A DNA stretch of 56,021 nt from JBOHCT01 sp050699055 (lineage in GTDB: Bacteria; Actinomycetota; Actinomycetes; Streptosporangiales; JBOHCT01), in NCBI GenBank assembly GCA_050699055.1, contig JBOHCT010000002.1, positions 1 through 56,021 of the forward strand. Reading direction: 5' to 3'. Position numbers and translations under genes: made by a program. The stretch's first letter is position 1. Every line of letters starts with the position of its first letter. The notes under the pieces are model-generated. The model had not been told where the DNA came from, searched no databases, and saw nothing but the letters and a program-made list of their open reading frames with translations. Shown here one piece after another: positions 41,950 through 50,584 of this stretch.

Positions 41950-42798
41950 TTACCCGCCGTCGAGACCGAAGAGGCGGGCGGCGTTCCGCCACAGGATCTT
42001 GGGCCGGACCTCTTCCCGGATGGGGAGGTCAGCGAACTCCCGGAGCCAGCGATCGGGGCTGATCATCGGGTAGTCCGAGCCGAAGAGGCACTTGTCCCGC
42101 AACAATGTGTCCGCGTAGTGCACCACGCTCTGCGGGAAGTATTTCGGCGCCCATCCAGACAGGTCGATGTAGACGTTCTCCTTGTGCCGCGCGACGGCGA
42201 GCATCTCGTTCTCCCACGGCCATGACGGATGGGCGCCGATGATCCTCAGGTCAGGGAAGTCGGCCGCGACGTCGTCGACGTAGGGAATGGGCCTCGCGTA
42301 TTTCAGCTTCAGCCCGCCGCCGCCCGGCTTGCCCTGCTCCACGGCGGTCGTCCCGGTGTGCAGGGTGACAACGAGCCCGAGCCCCTGACACGCCTCATAG
42401 ATCGGGTACACCCGCCGGTCGTTCGGCTCGAACTCCTGCGCGATCGACTGGAACTTCACACCGCGCAGCCCAAGCTCGCCCGCCGCGCGCTCCACCTCCT
42501 TGACAGAACGCCTGCCACCCAATGGATCGACTGAGCAGAAACCCAGGAGCACGTCGGGCGCCGACGCCACAGCCTTGGCGACCTCATCGTTCGAGATACC
42601 CTCTCCCGTCCGCCTGGAAGTGTCGACGTCGAAGATGACCGCACGAAGCCCGCGGGCGCGGTAGTAGTCGGCGACGGACTCCGGAGAACCGTCCGGTCTG
42701 CGGGCCTGCGACGCGGTCAGGTTCGACTCCCGGCCTTGTCCCGCGGTGCGATAGTGGACGTGCACATCGATCGCGACCAGATCCTCGGTAAGCTGCAC
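41950..42798 (-). CDS. amidohydrolase-2 (ACMSD-like) family enzyme
   Basis: The 282-residue barrel has the metal motif AIDVHVHYR near the start, the strand-end VVTLHTGTTA, IIGAHPSWPWEN and the final LFGSDYPMISPDRW with the catalytic Asp. Family members decarboxylate or hydrate aromatic and unsaturated acids. This protein keeps HxH, unlike the two amidohydrolases at 52-54 kb. Between a dehydrogenase and a CoA-transferase it probably acts on a ring-cleavage or related acid. The exact reaction is open. Confidence 0.85.
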   Translation of the reverse strand: MQLTEDLVAIDVHVHYRTAGQGRESNLTASQARRPDGSPESVADYYRARGLRAVIFDVDTSRRTGEGISNDEVAKAVASAPDVLLGFCSVDPLGGRRSVKEVERAAGELGLRGVKFQSIAQEFEPNDRRVYPIYEACQGLGLVVTLHTGTTAVEQGKPGGGGLKLKYARPIPYVDDVAADFPDLRIIGAHPSWPWENEMLAVARHKENVYIDLSGWAPKYFPQSVVHYADTLLRDKCLFGSDYPMISPDRWLREFADLPIREEVRPKILWRNAARLFGLDGG

Positions 42799-42887
42799 TC
42801 CCGCACTCCTCGCCGCATTAAGAGATCGTTTGTGAACCGCTCTCCCGGGCCCCTCGCGAACAGGTTCTCGGCACCAAGGGTCCGCAC

Positions 42888-44012
42888 TCAGTCGTGCTCG
42901 TGAATGAGCACACCGCGAATGTTCTTGCCGTCCAACAGGTCCCGATAGCCATCGTTGAGCTGGTCCAGCCGGTACCGACGGGTGATCAGCTCGTCGAGCT
43001 TGACATCGCCGGACCGGTACAGCCCGAGCAGCTTCGGGATGTCGCGCAGCGGGTTCGACGCACCGAAAAGCGCGCCCTGGACGCGTTTCTGCCAGCCGGT
43101 CAGCGGGCTGCCAGGGAGCTGGATCGTCATCTCCCCTGGATCGCCGACCGCGGTGATGATCACCTTGCTGGTCTTGCCGACCATGTCCACCGCCTGCCGC
43201 ACGACCTGCGCGTCGAGCACCCCTACGGTGAGGATCGCGTGGTCGGCGAGCTGCCCGCGGGTGAGCTCCACCACCAGCTCCTGGGCCTGGGCCGGGTCAG
43301 AGGCGACATGTGTGGCGCCGAACTTCTGCGCCGTCTCCAGCTTGAACTCGACCGGGTCGATCGCGACCACGTTCTTCGCCCCCGCGTAACGCGCCCCCTG
43401 TACCGCGTTCATGCCGACACCGCCGATACCGAACACCACGACCGTGTCGCCCGCACGCACGCCGGCCGCGTTCACCGCGGAGCCCCAGCCGGTGGGCACG
43501 CCACAGCCCACCAGGGCGGCCACGTCGAACGGAATGTCGTTCTCGATCCTGACACATGACCATTCGGAGACGACCGCACGCCGGGAGAACGTCCCGAGCA
43601 TGCAGAAGCCACCGAGATCCCGGCCGTTTTCGTGGAAACGGAACGTGCCGTCCGGCATACAGCCGACCCCGACGTTCTTTCCCTCGTCACAAAGGTTCTG
43701 ATGGCCCGTCGAACAGTAGCGGCACGTCCCGCAGACCGGCACGTACGAGCAGACGACATGGTCGCCCTCCGCGACTCGGGTGACACCGGGCCCGACGGCC
43801 AGCACCACGCCGGATCCCTCGTGTCCGCCGACGAAAGGGACTCGTACGTGGCCGCTGGCGGCCCGCACGTGCTCGTCGGAATGGCACAACCCGGCCGCCA
43901 TGAAGCGGATGAGGACCTCGTTCGCCTTCGGCGCGTCCAGGTCGAGCTCGGCGAGCTCCCACGACTGACCCGGCTTACGCAGAACCGCCGCCTCGGTGGT
44001 GTACGCACTCAT
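42888..44012 (-). CDS. Zn-dependent NDMA-type alcohol dehydrogenase, second copy
   Basis: The 374-residue protein is a close paralogue of the 24.7-kb dehydrogenase over its whole length. It has the same catalytic (AAGLCHSDEH, GGHEGSG, ALVGCGVPTG) and structural (CGTCRYCSTGHQNLC) zinc sets and the loop VFGIGGVGMNAV. The ATG at 44012 is preferred to a GTG at 44024, where a ribosome site would be too close. A remnant of an aldehyde dehydrogenase lies directly upstream, so an alcohol-to-acid pair once existed here. Confidence 0.92.
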   Translation of the reverse strand: MSAYTTEAAVLRKPGQSWELAELDLDAPKANEVLIRFMAAGLCHSDEHVRAASGHVRVPFVGGHEGSGVVLAVGPGVTRVAEGDHVVCSYVPVCGTCRYCSTGHQNLCDEGKNVGVGCMPDGTFRFHENGRDLGGFCMLGTFSRRAVVSEWSCVRIENDIPFDVAALVGCGVPTGWGSAVNAAGVRAGDTVVVFGIGGVGMNAVQGARYAGAKNVVAIDPVEFKLETAQKFGATHVASDPAQAQELVVELTRGQLADHAILTVGVLDAQVVRQAVDMVGKTSKVIITAVGDPGEMTIQLPGSPLTGWQKRVQGALFGASNPLRDIPKLLGLYRSGDVKLDELITRRYRLDQLNDGYRDLLDGKNIRGVLIHEHD

Positions 44013-44037
44013 TGTCTTCAGCACCCTTTCGGCCTCG

Positions 44038-44103
44038 TCACATACCGCCCTTGATGATGACCCTCTTCAGCTGGGTGTACTCCACGATCGAGTCGGCGCT
44101 CGA
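44038..44103 (-). pseudogene. aldehyde dehydrogenase C-terminal remnant
   Basis: On the minus strand the last 21 codons before a TGA read SSADSIVEYTQLKRVIIKGG and Met. This closely resembles the extreme C-terminus of betaine/aromatic aldehyde dehydrogenases (DSIxEYTQxKxV). Nothing of the catalytic domain is recognisable upstream, so only the tail remains. It ends 25 bases before the alcohol dehydrogenase start and after the operator at 44220. Confidence 0.6.
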
Positions 44104-44590
44104 CGATGACGCTGGCGCTGCCTCCTCCCGTCTCGTGCGGCTCACTGGTCGGGCGGGGTAGGGACACGTATCGGGGTCGCTTCACAGCGGGCCATTGGTA
44201 GGTCCCACGACTCGGAAATAGACGACCGTCAACGAAGTCGTACCGCATTCGGTTCAGCGGCGTCAAGGGGGGAGGCGGTGCCTTCCAGCCGCGCACGCAG
44301 GTGGCCGCCTCGCGGCCAGTCCACGACAGCACCGTGTGCTCCGACGGGACGCACCAGACCGTCCGCTGGGCGGTTGAGATCCACTAATGGGAGACTGTGA
44401 CGGCCGTCATCAATTCGTCGCGTAAGGGGCCTCCGGTATGGGCAGGCCGGTACCCCTCCGCGGGACCCTTCCGAGGCAACCACCTCGCAGATGGGTCCCC
44501 CTGCCGCCCACATGGTCACCGCGTGCGGTCAGGACGGGCAGAATACCGGCCGCCCGGACCACTGTGACGGATCTCGGGGGCGAGCTCCGA
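44104..44590. promoter_or_regulatory. gene-free region with two copies of the shared palindrome
   Basis: AGACGACCGTCA at 44220-44231 is one base from TGACGACCGTCA and is followed on the minus strand by AGTCG about ten bases downstream, like the 27.5-kb site. TGACGGCCGTCA at 44398-44409 is a perfect palindrome. Both lie upstream of the ALDH remnant and the alcohol dehydrogenase operon. No supported gene is present. Confidence 0.55.
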
Positions 44591-45454
44591 TCAGGACGTC
44601 GGTTGGAGAACGAAGTCGTACCTGGCATCGAGATAAGGCTCCGCGGACTCACCGCCGGCGGGGGTCGTTCCCGGCTCCCTCGGCTCGAACGGGACCACCA
44701 GCGCGTCCTTGGTACCGAAGACGACGTCGCTGTCGAGGTACTCCGCGCCCTCGCGGAAGAGGTGCGTGGTGAGCGGCTCGTAGCCGGGCACGTCGATGCG
44801 GAAGTGCACGTGGGCGGGGCGGAACTGGCTGATCGCCGTGCGCCTCATCAAGCCGCCGACAGTGCCGTCCATCGGGATCGAGTAGCCGCAGGGGGCGATC
44901 GTCCGCACGCAGTAGCCGCCGTCGCCGCGGCTGGCGTACTTGGCACGCAGCCTGGCCTCGTCGACCTCCGGAATCTGCGACTCGTAGAACCCCTCGGCGT
45001 TCGCCTGCCAGACGTCGAGCACGGCGTCTGGCACCGGGTTGCCGTCGAGGTCCCGCACCGTCCCGCTGACGAACAGCCGCTGTCCCGGCGCTCCTTGGGA
45101 CATGTCGCCGCCGTAGGGCAGCGGGGGCGAGCCGTCGATGTGGAACGGCCCGAGGACGGTGGCCGGAGTGGCCCTCTCGCTCAGGCGGTGGTTCATCTGA
45201 ACCACTAGCATGCTGAGCCCGAGGACGTCGGACGCCAGGATGAACTCCTGCCGCTTGTCGTCGCACAGCTGACCCGTGGCCGTCAGCCACTCGATGGCGG
45301 CCGACCACTCATCCTCGCTGAGCTGAACCTCGCGCGCGAAGGCGTGCAGGTGCCGCACGAGCGAGGTCATGATCTCGGCCAGCCGTCGGGGGTCGGCGGT
45401 CGCCCACCGCTCCGCGGCGAAGTCGGTAATGTTCTCCTCGGTGACCAGTCTCAT
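44591..45454 (-). CDS. intradiol ring-cleavage dioxygenase (catechol/hydroxyquinol 1,2-dioxygenase type)
   Basis: The 287-residue protein has an N-terminal helical dimer domain and the catalytic fold with Fe(III) ligands: Tyr in PPLPYGGDM, Tyr in GDGGYCVRTI, and two His in RPAHVHFRID. The motif LDVWQANAEGFYE is typical. The sequence best resembles hydroxyquinol 1,2-dioxygenases, which make maleylacetate, but catechol types cannot be excluded. The ATG at 45454 has a GGGAGG site; 45472 is an alternative. It is the last gene of an operon with a MetE-core protein and a Liv-type binding protein. Confidence 0.9.
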   Translation of the reverse strand: MRLVTEENITDFAAERWATADPRRLAEIMTSLVRHLHAFAREVQLSEDEWSAAIEWLTATGQLCDDKRQEFILASDVLGLSMLVVQMNHRLSERATPATVLGPFHIDGSPPLPYGGDMSQGAPGQRLFVSGTVRDLDGNPVPDAVLDVWQANAEGFYESQIPEVDEARLRAKYASRGDGGYCVRTIAPCGYSIPMDGTVGGLMRRTAISQFRPAHVHFRIDVPGYEPLTTHLFREGAEYLDSDVVFGTKDALVVPFEPREPGTTPAGGESAEPYLDARYDFVLQPTS

Positions 45455-45497
45455 GGGTCCTCCCGGCGACATCCTGTCCCTCGGGCGGCGTCGCGGT

Positions 45498-46628
45498 CTA
45501 CCCCCACACCTCCCGCGCGGTCTCGACGATCAGTCGGAGCTTGGCGACCTCCTCGTCGTAGGTGAGCCGGTTGCCCTCGACGGTGGAGGAGAACCCGCAC
45601 TGCGGCGAGAGACACAGCTGCTCGAGCGGAATGTAGCGGCTGGCCTCGTCGATCCGGCGCTTCAGCTCGTCCTTGCTCTCGAGCTCGCCGCGCTTGGTCG
45701 TGACCAGCCCGAGGACGACCACCTTGTCCTTGGGCACGAAGCGCAGCGGCTCGAAGCCTCCGGAGCGCGGGTCGTCGTACTCGAGGAAGAAGCCGTCGAC
45801 GTTCAGCTCGCTGAAAACCGCCTCCGCCACAAAGTCGTATCCGCCTTCCGCCACCCACGACGACTGGAAGTTGCCGCGGCACATGTGCGTGGTGACGGTC
45901 ATGTCCTTCGGCTTGTCCGCGAGGGCGGCGTTGATCTGTCGTATGTAGCGCAGATGTTGGTGTTCGGCGTCGCCCCCCAACTTCGCCACCTGCTCGCGCT
46001 GCCGTGGGTCGTTCAGGTAGGCGAGACTCGTGTCGTCGAACTGCAGATAGGCGCAGCCGAGATCGTGCAGCCTCGCCACCTCCGCCGCGTACGCGGCGCT
46101 GAGGTCGTCCCAGAACCCGTCGAGCGTCGGGTAGAGGTCAGGATCGACGGCCGCGCGCCCACCCCGGTAGTGGACCATGCTCGGGGAGGGGATGGTCAGC
46201 TTGGGCGTGACGCCGCGCCCCGTGTCGCGGAGCAGGTCGCGAAGGAACGTGAAAGCGTCGCCGAAGATGGTCTTGCTGAGCCCGACCCTGCCGTCGACCT
46301 TGAGCGACGCGGGAGTGAACTCCAACGTGCCGTCCGCGTTGCGGAACTCCACCGTGAGGGTCTCGTCGGACTTGGTGACCCCGTCGAGCTGGTAGATGAA
46401 GTCCATGTGCCACGAGGCGCGGCGGAACTCGCCGTCGGTGGCGGACCGCAGGCCGACATCCTCCTGCATCGCGACGACGGACCGGATGGCGTCGTCTTCC
46501 GCGGCCCGCAGGGCATCGGCGCTGATCTGGCCGGCGTCGTAGTCGTCGCGGGCACCCCGCAGATCCTTGGGGCGCAGCAGGCTCCCCACGTGGTCGGCGC
46601 GAAACGGTGGTGTGTTTCTGCTGGGCAT
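45498..46628 (-). CDS. MetE C-terminal-domain (core) methyltransferase, second copy
   Basis: The 376-residue barrel begins FRADHVGSLLRPKDL and has zinc ligands in TTHMCRGN (His, Cys), a likely Glu in FFLEYDDPRSGG, and the Cys in LSPQCGFSS. Lacking the N-terminal MetE half, it belongs to the core class, of a different subtype from the 17-kb copy. It sits 43 bases before a ring-cleavage dioxygenase. One idea is removal of a methyl group from a methoxylated aromatic before cleavage; this is speculative. The ATG at 46628 has a GGGGAG site. Confidence 0.87.
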   Translation of the reverse strand: MPSRNTPPFRADHVGSLLRPKDLRGARDDYDAGQISADALRAAEDDAIRSVVAMQEDVGLRSATDGEFRRASWHMDFIYQLDGVTKSDETLTVEFRNADGTLEFTPASLKVDGRVGLSKTIFGDAFTFLRDLLRDTGRGVTPKLTIPSPSMVHYRGGRAAVDPDLYPTLDGFWDDLSAAYAAEVARLHDLGCAYLQFDDTSLAYLNDPRQREQVAKLGGDAEHQHLRYIRQINAALADKPKDMTVTTHMCRGNFQSSWVAEGGYDFVAEAVFSELNVDGFFLEYDDPRSGGFEPLRFVPKDKVVVLGLVTTKRGELESKDELKRRIDEASRYIPLEQLCLSPQCGFSSTVEGNRLTYDEEVAKLRLIVETAREVWG

Positions 46629-46656
46629 GGCACTCCCCATGTGACGGTACGTGACG

Positions 46657-47877
46657 TCAGTCAGACAGCGACGAGAGCCGCCGTTTCTGCCAGTTGGTGG
46701 GCACGAAATCGCCGTCCTTCACCTTGTCGACGGCGATGTCGTCGTAGGTGAGCCCCGAGTGGTCCTCGGGTGTGTAGTTGTACTCGCCATTCGGCGTGAG
46801 CAACGTCAGATGCTCCAACGCGGCCTGGACTTTCTCGGGGTCGGTGCTTCCCGCCTTCTTCATCGCCCCGGCGAGCAGCATGACCGCGCTGTAGCCGTCC
46901 ATGCCGAACTGGGGAGGGTAGTAGTCGTACTTCTTCTCGAACGGCTTGGCGAGCCGCATGACCGTCTTCTTCAGGTCGCCGTCCGGCAGGTCGGGCCCGA
47001 TGACGCCGATCGAGCTGTTGAGGATGACGCCCTCGGCGGCCTTACCCGCCGGCCGCGTGTACAGCGTGCTCGCCTCGGCGCCGGTCATGATCAACGGCAT
47101 CGGCATGTCGGCCGCGCCGAACTGCTTGGTGATGATCACCGCCGGCGTGCCCGTCGCCCACACCAACAGCCCGTCAGCCCCACTGTCACGAATGTGGGTG
47201 AGCACCGAGCTGAAGTCGGTCGTGGTCGTCTCGAACCGCTCCGTGTCCACGAGGTCGACGCCGTACCGACCAGCCATCTTCTTCGTCGCCTTGTAACCGG
47301 TTGTCGCGTAGGAGCTCTTCTCGTCGTAGGCCATGGCGATCTTGGTCTTGCCCGTGGCCTTGAAGTAGCGCAGCAGGCTCTCAGCGTAGGCCGCCGAGGT
47401 CGCGGGCGCCATGAACACGTACGGACGGACCGGGTGTACCTGCTGGTCGGACGCGGCGGTCGAGAGGTACGGGATCTTCTCGCGCTGCGCCAGCGGGATC
47501 GTCGCCAGCGCCGAGTTGGAGAACGACGAACCCACGACCGCGTCGGCGCCCCGGCCCACGAGGTCCTTGAAGGCGATGACCGACTGGTCGGGCTCGGTCT
47601 TGTCGTCCCTGACGACGATCTTCAGCTTCCGGCCGAGAACGCCGCCGGCGTCGTTGATCTGCTTCACCGCCAGCGCGGCGGCCTTGCGGTCGTTGGTGCC
47701 CAGCGGCGTGTAGTTACCCGTGAGAGACGCGATCTGGCCCAGCACGATCGGCTCGCTGTTCTTGGACCCTCCGCCGCCACCCGCCGCGCCTCCGCAGGCG
47801 ACAGGGAGGGCAAGGGTCACCGTCAGGACGACGACGCCAAACGGCTTGCCGAGGAGCCTGCCGACGGGCTTACGCAT
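46657..47877 (-). CDS. Liv-type (branched-chain amino acid/aromatic) ABC binding lipoprotein, orphan
   Basis: The 406-residue protein has a lipoprotein signal with lipobox PVAC and a Gly-rich linker. Type-I periplasmic-binding blocks follow: IVLGQIASLTGNYTPLGTND, DDKTEPDQSVIAFKDLVGRG and PYVFMAPATSAAYAESLLRY. Related proteins bind amino acids, amides or benzoate-like acids. No LivH/M/G/F genes are near, so it must use a distant transporter or act in sensing. It heads the dioxygenase operon and is divergent from the LysR gene. Confidence 0.9.
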   Translation of the reverse strand: MRKPVGRLLGKPFGVVVLTVTLALPVACGGAAGGGGGSKNSEPIVLGQIASLTGNYTPLGTNDRKAAALAVKQINDAGGVLGRKLKIVVRDDKTEPDQSVIAFKDLVGRGADAVVGSSFSNSALATIPLAQREKIPYLSTAASDQQVHPVRPYVFMAPATSAAYAESLLRYFKATGKTKIAMAYDEKSSYATTGYKATKKMAGRYGVDLVDTERFETTTTDFSSVLTHIRDSGADGLLVWATGTPAVIITKQFGAADMPMPLIMTGAEASTLYTRPAGKAAEGVILNSSIGVIGPDLPDGDLKKTVMRLAKPFEKKYDYYPPQFGMDGYSAVMLLAGAMKKAGSTDPEKVQAALEHLTLLTPNGEYNYTPEDHSGLTYDDIAVDKVKDGDFVPTNWQKRRLSSLSD

Positions 47878-47949
47878 GGCTGCCTCCTCGGTCCGTCACC
47901 CACGACGCGGCACGACCGCAAACCATGTGGGCCATGCATGACTCCAACC

Positions 47950-47980
47950 TGACGGTCGACGCAGAAATAGTCGTACTTGG
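47950..47980 (+). promoter_or_regulatory. shared-palindrome-like site between Liv-type and LysR genes
   Basis: TGACGGTCGACG (47950-47961) followed by AGTCGTACTTGG (47969-47980) resembles the reverse complement of the 27.5-kb site (TGACGGTCGTCA, nine to ten bases, AGTCGAATACTGG). It lies between two divergent genes, where a LysR-type protein would be expected to bind. Confidence 0.45.
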
Positions 47981-48152
47981 TAGCTCGTATGCCTGTCAAG
48001 GACGGGGTGACGGTGCCGGTGGCGCGTCCGACACAGCCGGGCGACCGCCTTGTCTCCCATGCCGGGTGTGGACACGAGCGATCATAGACGCGACCCCTCG
48101 ACGGGGTCACCGCGATCTCGAGCGGTTGTCACGGGCGAGGACCTGCCATTGG

Positions 48153-49103
48153 ATGAGTCGGGTGGATCGTCCTACCGCGCGTCTCGCGAACCTCGACCTC
48201 AACCTGCTCGTCGCGCTGCGGGAACTCATCCGCGAGCGAAACGTCACCCGGGCCGCCGAGTGTCTCGGCGTCACGCAGCCCGCGGCCAGCGCTGCACTGG
48301 CCCGCCTGCGCAGACACTTCGGAGACGAGCTGCTGGTGCGCGGGAAGGGCGGGTACGTGCTCACCCCGCTCGCGAAGCAACTGGGGGAGCAGGTCGAAAC
48401 GGTGTGCGGGGCGGCAGAACGCCTCTTCGCCACGAGTAGGTGCTTCGATCCCGCCACCTCGGGCCGCGAGTTCACCCTCCTCATGGCCGACTACACGATC
48501 GCCGTCATGGGAGAGCGACTGTCGCAGCTGGTCCACGAGACGGCACCACGGCTGCGCCTGCACGTCAGGCTGGTCAGGGAGTCACTCGCGGCCGAGTACA
48601 CCGAGATCATCCGTTTCATCGACGGCATCGTGTCGCCGCCGATGAGTCGCTTCCGGATGCCGAACATCAGGTCTGTCGAGCTCTTCCGCGACAGGTGGGT
48701 CTGCGTCGTGTCCGCCACGAACCGGACGCTTTCCACCGACTCTCTCCGCCTGGACGACCTCGACCGCTTGTCCTGGGTCGCGCCTTACCACCAGGATCCT
48801 GGTCATCCTTCGGCCGCCCCCATCACGCGCCAGCTCACGCTGCTCGGCATCCGGCCTCGCGTGGCGGTGCGCGTGGAGAGCTACCTGGCGGTGCCCCACT
48901 TCGTCGCGGGCACCGACCGGATCGCGCTGATGCAGGAACGCCTCGCCGTGAAGTTCGCCGACCCGATGGGCCTGCGAGTCCTGGAGTGTCCGGGCGAGCC
49001 GGAGCCCATCGTCGAGGCGCTGTGGTGGCACGACTACTACGAGGACGACGCGGCCCATGCCTGGCTGCGGCAACTCGCCGTGCGGGCTACGCGGGGGCTG
49101 TGA
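48153..49103 (+). CDS. LysR-family transcriptional regulator
   Basis: The 316-residue protein has a LysR helix-turn-helix (LNLLVALRELIRERNVTRAA, then LGVTQPAASAALARLRRHFG). Its effector domain is of the NodD/PNP-regulator type (FTLLMADYTIAVMGERLSQL). Activators of this kind often control aromatic catabolism. The ATG at 48153 gives the usual family start. It is divergent from the dioxygenase operon and upstream of the FAD/aconitase-X operon, and could control either or both. Confidence 0.92.
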   Translation: MSRVDRPTARLANLDLNLLVALRELIRERNVTRAAECLGVTQPAASAALARLRRHFGDELLVRGKGGYVLTPLAKQLGEQVETVCGAAERLFATSRCFDPATSGREFTLLMADYTIAVMGERLSQLVHETAPRLRLHVRLVRESLAAEYTEIIRFIDGIVSPPMSRFRMPNIRSVELFRDRWVCVVSATNRTLSTDSLRLDDLDRLSWVAPYHQDPGHPSAAPITRQLTLLGIRPRVAVRVESYLAVPHFVAGTDRIALMQERLAVKFADPMGLRVLECPGEPEPIVEALWWHDYYEDDAAHAWLRQLAVRATRGL

Positions 49104-49120
49104 GCCCCCGCGACGGGGGC
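49104..49120 (+). terminator. GC-rich hairpin after the LysR gene
   Basis: GCCCCCG (49104-49110), three bases, CGGGGGC (49114-49120) is a perfect seven-pair hairpin right after the LysR stop. The left arm can also pair with GGGGGC at 49093-49098 over the stop codon, an alternative fold. There is no T-run, as is common in actinobacterial terminators. Confidence 0.5.
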
Positions 49121-49268
49121 CGAGACGCACAGCAATCAATCACATTTATACGGAGCAGACAAATTGTTTGTTTCCATGCGCGACGGGGCCGTTTCTATTG
49201 TACGAGCAGGCGCGACGAAGCGTACGCGGCAGGCAACACGGAGTCACAGTCGAGCACCGGGAACGGCG

Positions 49269-50555
49269 ATGCCTCATCCGCTGACCGAGGTGAAGGTCAA
49301 CACCGTCACCAAGCCTGCCGCCGCACCCACACGCGAGGTCGAGGCCGACGTGTGCGTCGTCGGCGCGGGCGTCGCCGGCGTATCGGCCGCGGTCGAGTCC
49401 GCGCGCCTCGGACATGACGTCGTCCTGGTGGACGCGCTCCCCGTGCTCGGCGGGCAGATGGTCAACTCGCTGATCGGGCTCTTCTGCGGCGTCTTCGGGA
49501 ACGCCCCCGAGCACCGGCAGCTCACGCACGGGATCTTCGACGGCGTCTTCCGTGACCTCGGCGCGACCGGAGACCTGCACTTCCACCGCGGCCACACCAC
49601 GACGGTGCAGTACGACGAGGTGGCGCTCGGCCGGTGGGTGGAGACGACGATCCGCGGGCTGGGCGTGCAGGTCGTCTTGGGCACGGTCATCCAACGCGTC
49701 GACGTCTTCGACTCTCGCGTCCAGTCGATCTCGCTGGCCTCGCGCTACGGCGATGTCACGATCTCCGCCACGGGTTTCGTCGACGCCACCGGCGACGCAT
49801 CGCTCACCTGGGAGGCAGGGCTACCGTGCCGGGTCCCCGAACAGCCGATCTACGGCTCCCAGCAGGTCATCGTGGAGCATCTCGATGAGACCCACACGCC
49901 CGCCGCCGACGAGCTGGCCACCCGTCTCGGCGCGAAGGTCACGGAGTACGGGCTGGTGCGTCGTGACGGGCTGGCTTTCTTCTTCCCCACCCGGGCCACC
50001 GCGGTCTTGAACATGACCCACGTCGAGGCGCCCCTGGACCCCCTCCGGGCGTCTGAGGCGCAGCTCGCCGGGAAGGCGCAGGCCGACCGTGCCGTCGCGT
50101 TCCTGCGTTCGGAGTACCCGAAGGCGTTCGGCAACGTGCGGGTCCGGGCGTACGGGTATCCCGGTCGCCGCCAGACCCGGTGGATCAAGGGTCTGCACCA
50201 GCTCACCGTCGACGAGGTGCGGTCGGGTGCCCGGTTCGACGACGCCGTCGCACGCACGGCCTGGCCGATCGAGTTGCACGACCGCGCCGACGGCTACGTG
50301 TGGGAGATGTTCGACGCCGACCACGTGCACTACGTGCCGCTGCGCAGCATGATCCCGCCAGGCGTCCACAACCTCGTCGCCGCGGGACGCTGCGTCGACG
50401 GTGACGCCGCCGCGTTGTCCAGCGTCCGCGTCATGGGTCCGTGCGCCGCCATGGGCGCCGGAGCGGCCCACGCGCTCGACCTCGCCGGGAAGGAAAGCGT
50501 CCGCGACGTCGACGCTACCCGGCTGCACGAGCGGCTGCGGGCGAACCTCGAATGA
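49269..50555 (+). CDS. FAD-dependent oxidoreductase (FAD_oxidored-type)
   Basis: The 428-residue protein has an N-terminal FAD Rossmann site (DVCVVGAGVAGVSAAVESAR, then VVLVDALPVLGGQMVNS) and the later ATGFVDATGDASL and HNLVAAGRCVDGDAAALSSV. The last is typical of the FAD_oxidored family, which includes many enzymes of unknown substrate. The ATG at 49269 gives a short leader before the FAD domain. It is the first gene of a six-gene plus-strand operon. A role in oxidising an organic acid that then enters the aconitase-X protein is possible. Confidence 0.85.
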   Translation: MPHPLTEVKVNTVTKPAAAPTREVEADVCVVGAGVAGVSAAVESARLGHDVVLVDALPVLGGQMVNSLIGLFCGVFGNAPEHRQLTHGIFDGVFRDLGATGDLHFHRGHTTTVQYDEVALGRWVETTIRGLGVQVVLGTVIQRVDVFDSRVQSISLASRYGDVTISATGFVDATGDASLTWEAGLPCRVPEQPIYGSQQVIVEHLDETHTPAADELATRLGAKVTEYGLVRRDGLAFFFPTRATAVLNMTHVEAPLDPLRASEAQLAGKAQADRAVAFLRSEYPKAFGNVRVRAYGYPGRRQTRWIKGLHQLTVDEVRSGARFDDAVARTAWPIELHDRADGYVWEMFDADHVHYVPLRSMIPPGVHNLVAAGRCVDGDAAALSSVRVMGPCAAMGAGAAHALDLAGKESVRDVDATRLHERLRANLE

Positions 50556-50584
50556 GCGTCGCTGCCCGGTGAGGAGGAGTCGAG

